62,880 bases of DNA from Bacteroidota bacterium (GTDB lineage: Bacteria > Bacteroidota > Bacteroidia > Bacteroidales > Prolixibacteraceae), in NCBI GenBank assembly GCA_023251455.1, contig JAHEYT010000050.1, positions 1-62,880 on the forward strand, given 5' to 3'. Numbering within the stretch: position 1 is the first letter of the stretch; each line of letters opens with the position of its first letter. The translations under genes and the position numbers were made by a program. Shown one piece after another: positions 24,597 to 33,443 of the stretch. The notes beneath the pieces were generated by a model. That model worked only from the letters and a program-made list of their open reading frames with translations. It was not told the DNA's origin and ran no database searches.

Positions 24597-25703
24597 ATGG
24601 AGAATTTTATTGTTTCAGCACGAAAATACAGACCCGATACGTTTCAAACAGTTGTAGGGCAGGCATCGATAACTTCGACCCTGAAGAATGCAATTAAAAA
24701 CAGTCAGCTTGCACACGCTTATTTGTTTTGTGGTCCCCGCGGTGTTGGGAAGACTACCTGCGCACGTATTTTTGCCAAGACCATCAATTGTCAGAATTTG
24801 ACTGCTGAAATAGAACCATGTAACGAGTGCGAATCCTGCAAAGCATTTAATGGAAGTCGTTCATATAATATTCATGAGTTGGATGCCGCGTCGAACAACT
24901 CGGTTGACGATATTCGCAACCTGACCGATCAGGTTCGCATTCCCCCGCAAATCGGAAATTACAGCGTATACATCATCGATGAGGTTCACATGTTGTCATC
25001 AAGTGCATTTAATGCGTTTCTGAAGACACTCGAAGAACCACCACACCATGCTATTTTTATTTTGGCAACCACCGAAAAGCACAAAATCATTCCTACGATT
25101 TTGTCGCGCTGCCAGATTTTTGATTTCAACCGGATCAAAATTGGAGATATATCAAGCCATTTGCAGCATGTTGCTACCAGCGAAAGTGTTTCGGTTGAAA
25201 GCGAAGCCCTGAATGTGATTGCCCAAAAGGCCGATGGTGCAATGCGCGATGCTTTGTCGATTTTCGACCAGATTGTAAGCTTTTCAGGAAGAAACATTAC
25301 CTATAAAGATGTTATTTCAAACCTGAATGTACTCGACTACGATTATTATTTCCGCATGGTCGATTTGTTTCTGGTGAATGATATCTCCGGAAGTTTACTG
25401 CTTTTCAATGAAATTCTCGATCACGGTTTTGATGGTCATCATTTTATTACCGGACTGAGCTCTCATTTCCGCGATGTAATGGTTTCCAAGGATCCGGTAA
25501 CCATTCAATTGCTTGAAGTAGGTGGCGAAATCAGGGAAAAATACAAAGTTCAGGCAGCCCGCTGCGACAGCGATTTTTTGATTGGCGCTTTGCAGATTGC
25601 CAATGAAAGTGACCTTCAATACAGAGCCAGTCAGAATAAACGACTTTTGGTTGAATTGGCCACTATAAAAATTGCACAACTTACCTTAAAAAAAAATAGC
25701 TGA
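24597..25703 (+). CDS. dnaX: DNA polymerase III gamma subunit reading frame of dnaX
   Basis: 368 residues from MENFIVSARKYRPDTF. AAA+ clamp-loader features are intact: Walker A GPRGVGKTT, four zinc cysteines (CQNLTAEIEPCNECESC), Walker B VYIIDEVHML, sensor 1 LATTEKHK, the SRC arginine finger in ILSRCQIF and domain III through LLVELATIKIAQLTL. The frame ends after an A9 run (25688-25696) with KKNS and TGA, just where bacterial gamma ends. The tau C-terminal domain continues in the +1 frame. This pattern suggests transcriptional slippage, as in Thermus dnaX; a homopolymer sequencing error would look the same. Confidence 0.93.
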   Translation: MENFIVSARKYRPDTFQTVVGQASITSTLKNAIKNSQLAHAYLFCGPRGVGKTTCARIFAKTINCQNLTAEIEPCNECESCKAFNGSRSYNIHELDAASNNSVDDIRNLTDQVRIPPQIGNYSVYIIDEVHMLSSSAFNAFLKTLEEPPHHAIFILATTEKHKIIPTILSRCQIFDFNRIKIGDISSHLQHVATSESVSVESEALNVIAQKADGAMRDALSIFDQIVSFSGRNITYKDVISNLNVLDYDYYFRMVDLFLVNDISGSLLLFNEILDHGFDGHHFITGLSSHFRDVMVSKDPVTIQLLEVGGEIREKYKVQAARCDSDFLIGALQIANESDLQYRASQNKRLLVELATIKIAQLTLKKNS

Positions 25704-26340
25704 CGTTACTGAGGATGAGTCGCTGCTTCCAATGTTCAATCAGTCCGAACAGTCCACGCAGCAGCAGTCACAACCCGGCGCCCCGCTTGAAAAGGCGAAT
25801 GTTTCGGCACAGGCAGCCAAACTTGAACCAATAGAAAAACCATCGGCGGTGAAAACGATTCGGAGGGTGGGTAGTTCATTCACACCTTCAATCAAAGATG
25901 CCCTTGCCGGAAAGGTGACAGAAAAAACCATTATCGACGAAATTGCCCAGGTCGCGTATAATGAATATGAAAATTTTACTGAACAGTTTACTTCGGATCA
26001 ACTGTCTGTTAAATGGAACGAATTCCTTGGCCTGATTTCTGATCGTCCAAATTTAGTTTCAACATTGTCGAATATTCCGGAACTGACACAGGGTAACAAA
26101 CTACTGTTGAAAATCGGGAACTCGGTTCAGGAAGAGGATGTCAGACAGATCAAACCAGAGCTAATTAACTTTTTGAGAAGAGAACTCCGGAACTCCGGAA
26201 TTGAATTATCAACCAGCATTGAAAAGATCGAATCGGAACGTATTCACTTCAACGATTCGGAAAAAATGCAAATTCTGATGCAAAAGAACCCTGAATTATT
26301 CGAGTTAAAGCAGAAGTTCAACCTCGATTTTAATGCATGA
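25690..26340 (+). CDS. dnaX: Tau C-terminal extension of dnaX (reached by slippage or frameshift)
   Basis: An open frame, +1 relative to gamma, runs from the A9 tract (KKIADVTEDESLLP...) to 26340. It has a Gln/Pro/Ala-rich linker and then a helical domain (about residues 90-215 of the tail) ending MQKNPELFELKQKFNLDFNA, as in Bacteroidetes DnaX C-termini. An internal ATG at 25732 exists but would make an isolated tail, so a separate gene is unlikely. Tau joins core polymerase and DnaB in the replisome. If the true sequence has eight A residues, this and the previous entry are one gene of about 580 residues. Confidence 0.75.
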   Translation, partial: KKIADVTEDESLLPMFNQSEQSTQQQSQPGAPLEKANVSAQAAKLEPIEKPSAVKTIRRVGSSFTPSIKDALAGKVTEKTIIDEIAQVAYNEYENFTEQFTSDQLSVKWNEFLGLISDRPNLVSTLSNIPELTQGNKLLLKIGNSVQEEDVRQIKPELINFLRRELRNSGIELSTSIEKIESERIHFNDSEKMQILMQKNPELFELKQKFNLDFNA

Positions 26341-26451
26341 TTGTTAACCTATTCAGAATATTTAACAAATTTATTGTATTCATATCTTGAAATCGGGTGT
26401 GAGAGAGCTTAAAATTTTGTATTTTTATTCAAAATTGAAAAACCAACAGCT

Positions 26452-26964
26452 ATGATTAAGAAAGAAGTTTTAGATGCCCTGAATGAACAGATTAATGCTG
26501 AATCCTATTCTGCGTATATGTATCTGTCGATGGCTGCTTATTTTGAAAATATGGGACTTTCGGGTTTCTCGAACTGGATGAAAGTACAATATCAGGAAGA
26601 AGCTGCTCATGCTTTGAAATTTTTCAACTATGTGACTGAACGTGGTGGAAAAGTAGTGCTGAAAGCAATTGATCAGGTTCCGGTTGAATTTAATGGAATA
26701 GTTGATGTGTACGAAAAAACACTGGTACATGAAAATCATGTGTCCGATTTAATTAATAATCTGATGAACGTGGCTGTTGCTGCCAGCGACCATGCTTCGC
26801 AAAGTTTCCTGAAATGGTTTGTTGACGAGCAGGTTGAAGAAGAATCGAATGTGGAAAAAATTCTGGCAACACTCAAACTCATCAATGGACAAGGTAATGG
26901 AATTTTTATGATGGATCGTGAATTAGCTCAGCGCGTTTTTGTTGATCCCAATGCGGCAGTTTAA
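26452..26964 (+). CDS. Non-heme ferritin (FtnA type)
   Basis: A 170-residue ferritin that stores iron as a mineral inside a 24-mer. The ferroxidase ligands align exactly by count: Glu17, Glu50, His53, Glu94, Gln127 and Glu130, with Tyr24 also present. No heme-binding Met of bacterioferritin type was seen and no signal peptide is present, so it is cytoplasmic. It is transcribed alone, with a terminator 25 bases downstream. In anaerobes such ferritins also protect against oxygen (family knowledge); this fits the many Fe-S enzymes in this window. Confidence 0.95.
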   Translation: MIKKEVLDALNEQINAESYSAYMYLSMAAYFENMGLSGFSNWMKVQYQEEAAHALKFFNYVTERGGKVVLKAIDQVPVEFNGIVDVYEKTLVHENHVSDLINNLMNVAVAASDHASQSFLKWFVDEQVEEESNVEKILATLKLINGQGNGIFMMDRELAQRVFVDPNAAV

Positions 26965-26987
26965 ATTTTTTCAAAATATATTTTGTG

Positions 26988-27014
26988 AAAAGGCTGCCAA
27001 CAGGTAGCCTTTTT
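26988..27014 (+). terminator. Terminator of the ferritin gene
   Basis: AAAAGGCTGCC and GGTAGCCTTTT form a stem with a short loop, one mismatch and a following T run. Confidence 0.8.
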
Positions 27015-27102
27015 TATTTGGTGTTTACCAAACTCTTTTGTTTGTATTGTCAATAGAAAAGAAAGGTTATACTTTTTATTACTTACTTTTAAACTTAAAG
27101 CT

Positions 27103-27513
27103 ATGAGTAACATTATTGTAAATAAATTAGATTATTTGCGAATTCAGAAACGAATAAATGAAGCACGTCAGAAAAAAACGATTGAGACGTCGGAAGCTGA
27201 AAAACTATTGAATGAGATTAATACCGCGGTGCTTATGGAACCACAGGAAATTCCAGATGATGTGGTAACTATGAATTCGGTAGTCTCCATTTCTTTTTCT
27301 GAGAGTGGAAGAAATCAGGAATTTAAGATTGTTTATCCGGATGAAGCTAATTTCAAAGAGAGAAAAGTTTCTATTTTTTCGCCCATTGCAACAGCGTTGC
27401 TGGGTTTTAGGGTTGGCGATCTGATAGAATGGATGTTGCCTGGGGGGCTGACCAAAATCAGAATAGATCGGATCATTTATCAACCCGAAGCTGCCGGCGA
27501 TTATACACTTTAG
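27103..27513 (+). CDS. GreA/GreB C-terminal domain protein, Rnk-like
   Basis: A 136-residue cytoplasmic protein. The N-terminal about 45 residues form a short helical hairpin rather than the long coiled coil of GreA. The rest is the FKBP-like Gre C-terminal domain (VSISFSESGRNQEFKIVYPDEANF, then IATALLGFRVGDLIEWMLPGG). Relatives such as Rnk bind RNA polymerase at the secondary channel without transcript cleavage. It lies just upstream of the relA/spoT-like gene, giving a possible stringent-response neighbourhood, although a 77-base gap and a separate start are present. Confidence 0.85.
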   Translation: MSNIIVNKLDYLRIQKRINEARQKKTIETSEAEKLLNEINTAVLMEPQEIPDDVVTMNSVVSISFSESGRNQEFKIVYPDEANFKERKVSIFSPIATALLGFRVGDLIEWMLPGGLTKIRIDRIIYQPEAAGDYTL

Positions 27514-27590
27514 CGTATTGCGGAAATGTAAAGCTATGCAAAGTCATCAGCTATCTTTACAAATTTTAATTTGAAATCAAAAATAGGATC

Positions 27591-29759
27591 ATGATCACAG
27601 GTATTGAAAAGGCTTTTGCAGGTTTTTTTGAGATTTGCAAAGTAAATATTCCGGAGAAAGAACATCCCAAAATTCAGGATGCCTATTCAATGGTATGCGA
27701 AGTTTTTGGCGATAAATGCTGGGAGTCAGGCGAGAATATTGTTGTACATTCCATTGAGGTAGCCAAAGTTGTAGTTCAGGAAGTTGGTTTGGGCATCGAT
27801 TCCGTGATTGCTGCATTATTGCACAATGTGTATTATCAGGAATCGACCACCAAATTAGTTGAACCCAAGTTTGGACGTTCGGTTACTTCGATCCTTGAAG
27901 GAATGGCCAAAATAAATACGATGGGCACCGATACCGTAGAGCTGCATTCGGAGAATTATCGTAAACTGATGCTTGCCATGGCGGGCGATGTGCGCGTGAT
28001 TCTGGTGAAAATTGCAGATCGTCTTCAGGTGATGCGGAACCTTGACTCTCAGCCAGAGTCAGTGATCACAAAAATATCTGTTGAAACTTCATTTCTGTAT
28101 GCTCCGCTTGCACACCGTCTGGGCTTGTATTACATCAATTCCGAATTGTTAGACTTATGCCTGAAATACCAAAATCCGGCAGCATACAATGCGGTTTCGC
28201 TACGGCTGAAAGAGACCGACCGTGAACGTGCAAATTTTGTTGCTGAATTTGTTAAGCCAATCGAGGAAAAACTGAATGCACGCGGGTTTTCTTTCGACAT
28301 GAAAGCACGCACCAAATCGATAAATTCAATCTGGCGCAAAATGCAAACCCAGAAAGTTGAATTCGACGAGGTGATGGATTTGTTTGCTATCCGGGTTATT
28401 TTGAATTCGGAACTGGCCAACGAAAAGTCTGATTGCTGGCAGGTTTATTCCATTGTTACCGAGGAATATCAGTCGAATCCGAAACGTATGCGCGACTGGA
28501 TCACCATTCCAAAATCGAACGGCTACGAATCGTTGCATGCCACCGTGCTTGGTCCACATGGCAAATGGGTCGAAATTCAGATTCGCACCCGGCGAATGGA
28601 CGAAATTGCAGAAAAAGGTTTGGCTGCCCATTGGAAATACAAAGGTGGCTCCGGAAATTCTGAAATGGAAGCATGGCTGGCCAACGTCCGTGAAATTTTG
28701 GAGAATCCGGAACTGAATATGGTTGATTTCATCGACGATTTCAAGATGAATGTGTATGCCGATGAAATATTCGTTTTTACGCCTAAAGGCGATTTACGGA
28801 AACTGGCAGCAGGTGCTACTTTGCTCGATTTTGCCTATGAGGTTCATTCCGGAGTGGGCGACCGGTGTGTGGGTGGAAAGGTAAACGGCAAGAATGTTAC
28901 TTTGAGGCATAAGTTGCAAAACGGCGACCAGATTTCGGTTGATACAGCTAACCATCAGCGACCTAAAATGGATTGGCTCGATTTTGTGGTGACCACAAAG
29001 GCTAAGAATCGTATCAAAGCCAGTTTAAACGAGGAAGTAAAGCGGGAAGCTGAAAATGGCAAAGAAATAGTACTTCGGAAGGTTAAAAACTGGAAAATTG
29101 AATACAACGACGATAGTATTCGTAAGCTTCTGAAACATTATAAGTTAAAGCTTGCTCAGGAATTGTATTACAATATTTCGACCGGGAAAATTGATATGCT
29201 TGAAATAAAGGATATTCTGGTTGAAAAGAAGGAAGAATCGGCAAAACAATTAATTACTGAAATGTTGCCGAAAGATAAAGTTCAGGAACTTGATTTCTCT
29301 GGCGGCGACGATTATCTGGTTATCGATAACAACATTAAAAACGTAATTTATAAGTTGGCGCCATGCTGTAACCCAATTTTTGGTGACGATATTTTTGGTT
29401 TTGTGACTATCAGTGAAGGCATTAAAATACATCGGGCAAGTTGTCCGAATGCGCCTCAAATGATTGAGCGCTATCCGTATCGCGTGATCAAAGCCAAATG
29501 GCAGGATACGAAGAAAAAATCATCGTTTCAGGCAACCATTCGCATTGCAGGCACTGATGAAATTGGGATTGTTTCACAAATCTCACATGTTATTTCGAAA
29601 GATATTGGAGTGCAGATGCGGTCGATAAATATCGAAAATAGTAATGGCGATTTCGATGGAACGCTGAGGGTATTTGTCAATGGCTTGGAACATCTGGACT
29701 TTTTGATGAATAAACTTCGAAGTATAAATGGTGTATTTTCAGTATCACGGGCTGATTAA
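27591..29759 (+). CDS. RelA/SpoT-type (p)ppGpp synthetase with degenerate hydrolase site
   Basis: 722 residues in RSH order: HD-like domain (about 40-190), synthetase (about 245-355), TGS (about 395-455), the CC/zinc-finger segment APCCNPIFGDDIFGF and an ACT domain (about 650-722). Synthetase motifs are intact: DLFAIRVIL, RMRDWITIPKSNGYESLHAT, EIQIRTRRM and AEKGLAAHWKYK. In the HD domain His53 remains, but the HD pair reads HN (78-79, ALLHNVYYQE). The RLHNMR motif reads RLQVMR (144-149), losing the Asn needed for hydrolysis. It should therefore be a synthetase without hydrolase activity; another RSH protein elsewhere must degrade (p)ppGpp. Confidence 0.92.
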   Translation: MITGIEKAFAGFFEICKVNIPEKEHPKIQDAYSMVCEVFGDKCWESGENIVVHSIEVAKVVVQEVGLGIDSVIAALLHNVYYQESTTKLVEPKFGRSVTSILEGMAKINTMGTDTVELHSENYRKLMLAMAGDVRVILVKIADRLQVMRNLDSQPESVITKISVETSFLYAPLAHRLGLYYINSELLDLCLKYQNPAAYNAVSLRLKETDRERANFVAEFVKPIEEKLNARGFSFDMKARTKSINSIWRKMQTQKVEFDEVMDLFAIRVILNSELANEKSDCWQVYSIVTEEYQSNPKRMRDWITIPKSNGYESLHATVLGPHGKWVEIQIRTRRMDEIAEKGLAAHWKYKGGSGNSEMEAWLANVREILENPELNMVDFIDDFKMNVYADEIFVFTPKGDLRKLAAGATLLDFAYEVHSGVGDRCVGGKVNGKNVTLRHKLQNGDQISVDTANHQRPKMDWLDFVVTTKAKNRIKASLNEEVKREAENGKEIVLRKVKNWKIEYNDDSIRKLLKHYKLKLAQELYYNISTGKIDMLEIKDILVEKKEESAKQLITEMLPKDKVQELDFSGGDDYLVIDNNIKNVIYKLAPCCNPIFGDDIFGFVTISEGIKIHRASCPNAPQMIERYPYRVIKAKWQDTKKKSSFQATIRIAGTDEIGIVSQISHVISKDIGVQMRSINIENSNGDFDGTLRVFVNGLEHLDFLMNKLRSINGVFSVSRAD

Positions 29760-29771
29760 AACAGATAGAAA

Positions 29772-30053
29772 ATGGGAAAAATGGATATTACAGAATTAAA
29801 ACAATTGGTTGAGCAAAACGAATTGTCCAAATCATTGGAGATTTTAAATGAGCAAATCCGGATGAATTCATCTGATGTTGAGACTCTTCTTCTTCGTGGT
29901 CGAATTCATTATAAAATGCAAAAATGGGGTGATGCGATGAATGATTATTCTTCAGTTTTAGAACTGGATCAAGATCATTCGGAAGCAAAATCTGGCTTGG
30001 AAATGGCACGGAATATACTTGGATATTTTACTCCTGATATGTTCAATCCATAA
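29772..30053 (+). CDS. Small tetratricopeptide-repeat protein
   Basis: 93 residues forming about two TPR units (about 20-83), with canonical small/aromatic positions in LLLRGRIHYKMQKWGDAMNDYSSVLELDQ. The protein has no signal peptide and is probably a cytoplasmic adaptor. It starts 12 bases after the relA/spoT-like gene and is likely co-transcribed with it, so it may touch the stringent response; that link rests on position only. A second start (MDITELK) three codons downstream is possible. A 9-bp inverted repeat AATATTCAG/CTGAATATT (30054-30083) follows the stop and may terminate the transcript. Confidence 0.8.
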   Translation: MGKMDITELKQLVEQNELSKSLEILNEQIRMNSSDVETLLLRGRIHYKMQKWGDAMNDYSSVLELDQDHSEAKSGLEMARNILGYFTPDMFNP

Positions 30054-30215
30054 AATATTCAGCATAAAGAATACCTGAATATTAACTCTCGCATTTTTTC
30101 AAATTGTTGCTTAAAAATTAGGATTCTTAATGGTAATTACTATTTTTGATTTCGATTAAATATGACCTGCGTAAAATTTAACTAAATGTTTTATAACCTT
30201 TAAAATTTTTTGAAT

Positions 30216-30875
30216 ATGAAGCGTATCTTTTTTGTTTGTATAATGTTGATTGGTGTTTTGGCTGTAAATGCACAGGTGGTTGAGAAAACTTTTGCCGAAT
30301 TGAAGAACGAAGGTAATGCAGCTGTAAAAGCTAAAGACTTTCCAAAGGCTTTGGAATTGTATGAGCAGGCAATTGCAAAATTAGGCGATAGCCCGATTAC
30401 TGATACTATGATGGTTTATAATATGGGGGTGTTTGCTGTTAAAGCTAAGAATAATGAAAAAGCTTTGAAATATTTCGATCAATCATTTTCGATGAATCGC
30501 ATGAAGGTTAGTTCGCTCCTGTCTAAATCTGACGTTTTGAAAGTCATGAAAAATGATGAAGAAAGTCTGAAAGCAATGGAAGCTGCTTATGCAATTGCGC
30601 CTAAAGATGCCAAAGTGAAAACGAAATTGGCGAATTATTATGTGAGTCAGGTCTCGCCTCTTATGGCAAAAGGCGGTGAAATTATTAATAAAGCAGGCGC
30701 AGAGGTAACAGCCGGGAAATTGAAAACATCTGATGCTGCTTATAAAACTGAAATACAAGAAGCCAAAACCGAATTTGAAAAGGCATTGTCGTTGTGTGAA
30801 AAAGCTTTAGGTTACGATGAAGCTAATGCTACTGCTAAACAATTAAAAGCCGCTTGCCAACAAGCACTTAAATAA
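30216..30875 (+). CDS. Exported tetratricopeptide-repeat protein
   Basis: 219 residues from the ATG at 30216; an in-frame TTG two codons earlier is less likely. A signal peptide (RIFFVCIMLIGVLAVNA, cut before Q) sends it to the periplasm. TPR helices run from about 25 to 130 (ALELYEQAIAKLGDSP, NNEKALKYFDQSF, NDEESLKAMEAAYAIAPKD), followed by a long helical region with EFEKALSLCEKALGYDEANA. The partner is unknown. The gene stands alone with its own terminator. Confidence 0.82.
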   Translation: MKRIFFVCIMLIGVLAVNAQVVEKTFAELKNEGNAAVKAKDFPKALELYEQAIAKLGDSPITDTMMVYNMGVFAVKAKNNEKALKYFDQSFSMNRMKVSSLLSKSDVLKVMKNDEESLKAMEAAYAIAPKDAKVKTKLANYYVSQVSPLMAKGGEIINKAGAEVTAGKLKTSDAAYKTEIQEAKTEFEKALSLCEKALGYDEANATAKQLKAACQQALK

Positions 30876-30898
30876 TAAATTTTTAAGAATCTTTGAAG

Positions 30899-30928
30899 CG
30901 AGGCTGCCTGCGAAGGTGGCCTCGTTTT
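30899..30928 (+). terminator. Terminator of the exported TPR gene
   Basis: CGAGGC and GCCTCG, plus an inner CC/GG pair, form a hairpin followed by TTTTG. Confidence 0.75.
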
Positions 30929-31031
30929 GTTTTAGCTTATTCTCAAATTCGAGCCTTACACTTCAAGAAAACAAATTGGATTCAATTTCGTTACCTTTAT
31001 TGAACGAAATCAATAATTAATTCGCAACAAA

Positions 31032-32126
31032 ATGCTTCGAAATGCATTCCTGCCTATACTACTTATTATTTTTCTTTCGTGTGCGAAGGATACCGATACT
31101 CCTGAAGTGAATTCAGTTTCAAGCTATTTTCCACCCAAAAGTACCACCGAATGGGATATTATTTCTCCTGAATCGCAAGGTTGGAATACTGCCGGAATAC
31201 CTGAATTGAAAAAGCTTCTGGAAGATAATGGTACCAGGGCTTTTATTCTCCTGAAGGATGGGAAAATTGTAATGGAGGAATATTTTGGAAAGAATTTGAC
31301 TGGGCTGGTTTCTTTTAATAAAACAACTAACTGGTATTGGGCTTCGGCCGGAAAAACACTGATTGCATTTACCGTTGGAAAAGCTCAGGAAGATGGATTT
31401 CTGAAAATTCAGGATAAAACTTCGGATTATCTTGGCGTGGGTTGGACTTCGTTAATCGCTCAGCAGGAATCGCAGATTACCATCAGGCATCAGCTTACTA
31501 TGGCTAGCGGCTTGGATGACGGTGTAACCGATAGTCATAGTATCGAACCAAAGGACTTGATTTTTAAAGCTGCTCCCGGCACTCGCTGGGCTTACCATAA
31601 TGGACCATATACTTTACTCGAGAATGTGATTTCAAAAGCTACCAGTCAGACATTTGATTCATATTTCAAGGCAAAACTGACTAATAAGATTGGCATGGAT
31701 GGATTTTGGCAATGGGTAGATAATGATCATGTCTATTTTAGTACAGCCCGTTCGATGGCGCGGTTTGGATTGCTGATTTTAAATAATGGTTCGTGGAATG
31801 GTGAAAAAATTATGACGGATAATGGCTTCTTTACTGAAATGGTGAATTCATCGCAACAATTGAATAAAAGCTATGGCTATTTATGGTGGCTCAATGGGAA
31901 GGAATCCTTTCGTGTTCCTGAATCACAACTGGAGTTTAAAGGAAGTGTTTCGCCAAACGGACCCGCAGATATGATTTCAGGAATTGGTAAAAACGGCCAG
32001 TACGTGAGTATTGTTCCGTCGAAAAATATAGTTTTGGTGCGCATGGGCGAAAATCCCGAAAGCGTTCAGGTGCCGTTTATGTTTCTGAACGATATTTGGG
32101 GAAAACTCAATCAGATCATAAAATAG
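31032..32126 (+). CDS. Serine hydrolase lipoprotein of the beta-lactamase/DD-peptidase-like family
   Basis: 364 residues. The N-terminus is a lipoprotein signal ending at the lipobox FLSC (Cys17). The beta-lactamase fold has its SxxK motif as SAGK (Ser105-Lys108, YWASAGKTLI) and the YxN motif as YHN (188-190). A C-terminal GKNGQY segment replaces the usual KTG strand. Family members include class C-like esterases, D-aminopeptidases and 6-aminohexanoate hydrolases, so antibiotic resistance should not be assumed. The next gene, also a lipoprotein, starts 7 bases after the stop. Confidence 0.87.
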   Translation: MLRNAFLPILLIIFLSCAKDTDTPEVNSVSSYFPPKSTTEWDIISPESQGWNTAGIPELKKLLEDNGTRAFILLKDGKIVMEEYFGKNLTGLVSFNKTTNWYWASAGKTLIAFTVGKAQEDGFLKIQDKTSDYLGVGWTSLIAQQESQITIRHQLTMASGLDDGVTDSHSIEPKDLIFKAAPGTRWAYHNGPYTLLENVISKATSQTFDSYFKAKLTNKIGMDGFWQWVDNDHVYFSTARSMARFGLLILNNGSWNGEKIMTDNGFFTEMVNSSQQLNKSYGYLWWLNGKESFRVPESQLEFKGSVSPNGPADMISGIGKNGQYVSIVPSKNIVLVRMGENPESVQVPFMFLNDIWGKLNQIIK

Positions 32127-32133
32127 GTTTAAC

Positions 32134-33141
32134 ATGATATACCGCAATCTAATCAGGAATTTTGCAGCTTCGAAGATTTGTTTGCTCTTGATCATCTTAT
32201 CAGGAGTTATAGGTTCCTGTGCTCCGGATTATGAATACACTTATTTTCAGGCGAAAAAAGTTGACCGCGAATATCAAACCAAAAATGTAATTATCGTTGT
32301 TGTCGATGGGCTCAGGTATTCCGAAGGATGGGGCGACTTAAATCATCAGTACATTCCCAGGATGGCCAATATTCTGGCGAAGGAAGGAGTTGTCAATACT
32401 CGATTTTACAATATGGGCGCCACTTATACTTCGGCAGGGCATACCAGTATTACCACCGGAATTTATCAATCGATTGACAATGGGGGAGGCGAATTGCCCA
32501 TGAATCCTTCAATGTTTCAGTATTGGAATCAGGTTTACGGAAATGATCAGCAGAAGTCTTGGTTAATTGCTAGTAAGGATAAACTTGCGGTATTGGCTGA
32601 CTGTAAAAATCCATTCTGGATCGGTAAATTTACACCATCAGTAAATACTGGTGTTGATGGAAATGGACTGGGAAGCGGTTACCGTGAAGATAGCCTGACG
32701 TTGAAAACTGCATTCGAAATTCTGAGTAAAAATCATCCCAATCTGGTCTTAATCAACTTTCGTGATCCGGATTATTCAGGTCATGCCGGAAATTGGAATA
32801 GTTATATCAAAGGTATCCGCACCACCGATGAATATGTGTATCGGTTGTGGCAGTTTCTTCAGGCTGATGTGATTTATAAAAACACAACAACGTTATTTGT
32901 AACTAACGATCATGGGCGGCATTTAGATGGTGTGGATGATGGTTTTGTTGGGCATGGTGACGGTTGCGATGGTTGCAGGCATATCAGTTTGTTTGCGTGC
33001 GGGCCCGATTTTCGAAAAACTATAGTTTTAAATGTTACAAGGGAGCAAATCGATATCCCGGTAACTGTTTCCGAAATGTTGGGGTTTTCTCTTCCAAATT
33101 CGAATGGCAAAGTGATGACCGAACTTTTCGAAAGGAGGTAA
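32134..33141 (+). CDS. Alkaline phosphatase/sulfatase-superfamily lipoprotein
   Basis: 335 residues with a lipoprotein signal (lipobox IGSC) and a type I phosphodiesterase/sulfatase core. Metal and nucleophile positions are visible: the first Asp in IIVVVDGLRYSEG, Thr/Ser nucleophile region SAGHTSITTG, the Asp-His pair in FRDPDYSGHAG, and Asp-His in FVTNDHGRHLDG. A further His lies in GHGDGCDGCRH. No sulfatase C/S-x-P-x-R signature was found, so a phosphodiesterase or phosphatase is more likely. It is in an apparent operon with the serine hydrolase lipoprotein; both should act at the cell surface or in the periplasm. Confidence 0.8.
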   Translation: MIYRNLIRNFAASKICLLLIILSGVIGSCAPDYEYTYFQAKKVDREYQTKNVIIVVVDGLRYSEGWGDLNHQYIPRMANILAKEGVVNTRFYNMGATYTSAGHTSITTGIYQSIDNGGGELPMNPSMFQYWNQVYGNDQQKSWLIASKDKLAVLADCKNPFWIGKFTPSVNTGVDGNGLGSGYREDSLTLKTAFEILSKNHPNLVLINFRDPDYSGHAGNWNSYIKGIRTTDEYVYRLWQFLQADVIYKNTTTLFVTNDHGRHLDGVDDGFVGHGDGCDGCRHISLFACGPDFRKTIVLNVTREQIDIPVTVSEMLGFSLPNSNGKVMTELFERR

Positions 33142-33180
33142 ATTTGTTCCGATCTTATTTAATACTGATAATAGGAAATA

Positions 33181-33188
33181 TATATTTG
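33181..33188 (+). promoter_or_regulatory. -7 box before the HMA protein gene
   Basis: TATATTTG matches TAnnTTTG, 33 bases before the start codon. No -33 partner at the usual spacing was seen. Confidence 0.35.
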
Positions 33189-33221
33189 CAGTAAAGTATA
33201 TTCATTAACAAAAACATAAAA

Positions 33222-33443
33222 ATGGCACTCGAAACATTTCAAACAATAAATGTGGAGGGGATGACTTGCCCGCATTGCGAGGCCAATGTATCCCGAAATC
33301 TTACAAAATTGGAAGGCATTGATGAAGTGGTAGCTGATAGAAATACTGCTCAGGTGAAAATCGTAGGTACAAAAATTAATCTGGATGAGATTGCACGTGT
33401 TATTACCGAGTTGGGTTATCAGTTTAAAGGAAGCGTCGAATGA
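33222..33443 (+). CDS. Heavy-metal-associated (HMA) domain protein, copper-chaperone-like
   Basis: A 73-residue single HMA domain. The metal site is GMTCPHC at about residues 10-16, in the loop after the first strand, followed by the ferredoxin-like beta-alpha-beta pattern (VSRNLTKLEGIDEVVADRNT, then LDEIARVITELGYQ). The length and motif match CopZ/Atx1-type Cu(I) chaperones. No P-type ATPase is nearby. Instead its stop overlaps the start of a membrane methyltransferase gene by 4 bases, an uncommon pairing. Confidence 0.9.
   Translation: MALETFQTINVEGMTCPHCEANVSRNLTKLEGIDEVVADRNTAQVKIVGTKINLDEIARVITELGYQFKGSVE

Noticed and set aside
25732..26340. Independent gene starting at ATG 25732
   Set aside because: The frame is open upstream into the dnaX A9 run and its end matches the DnaX tau C-terminus, so it is the tail of dnaX.
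31032..32126. Antibiotic-resistance beta-lactamase
   Set aside because: SxxK and YxN motifs are present but the third motif is not a standard KTG, and the protein is a lipoprotein in an operon with a phosphatase-like lipoprotein.
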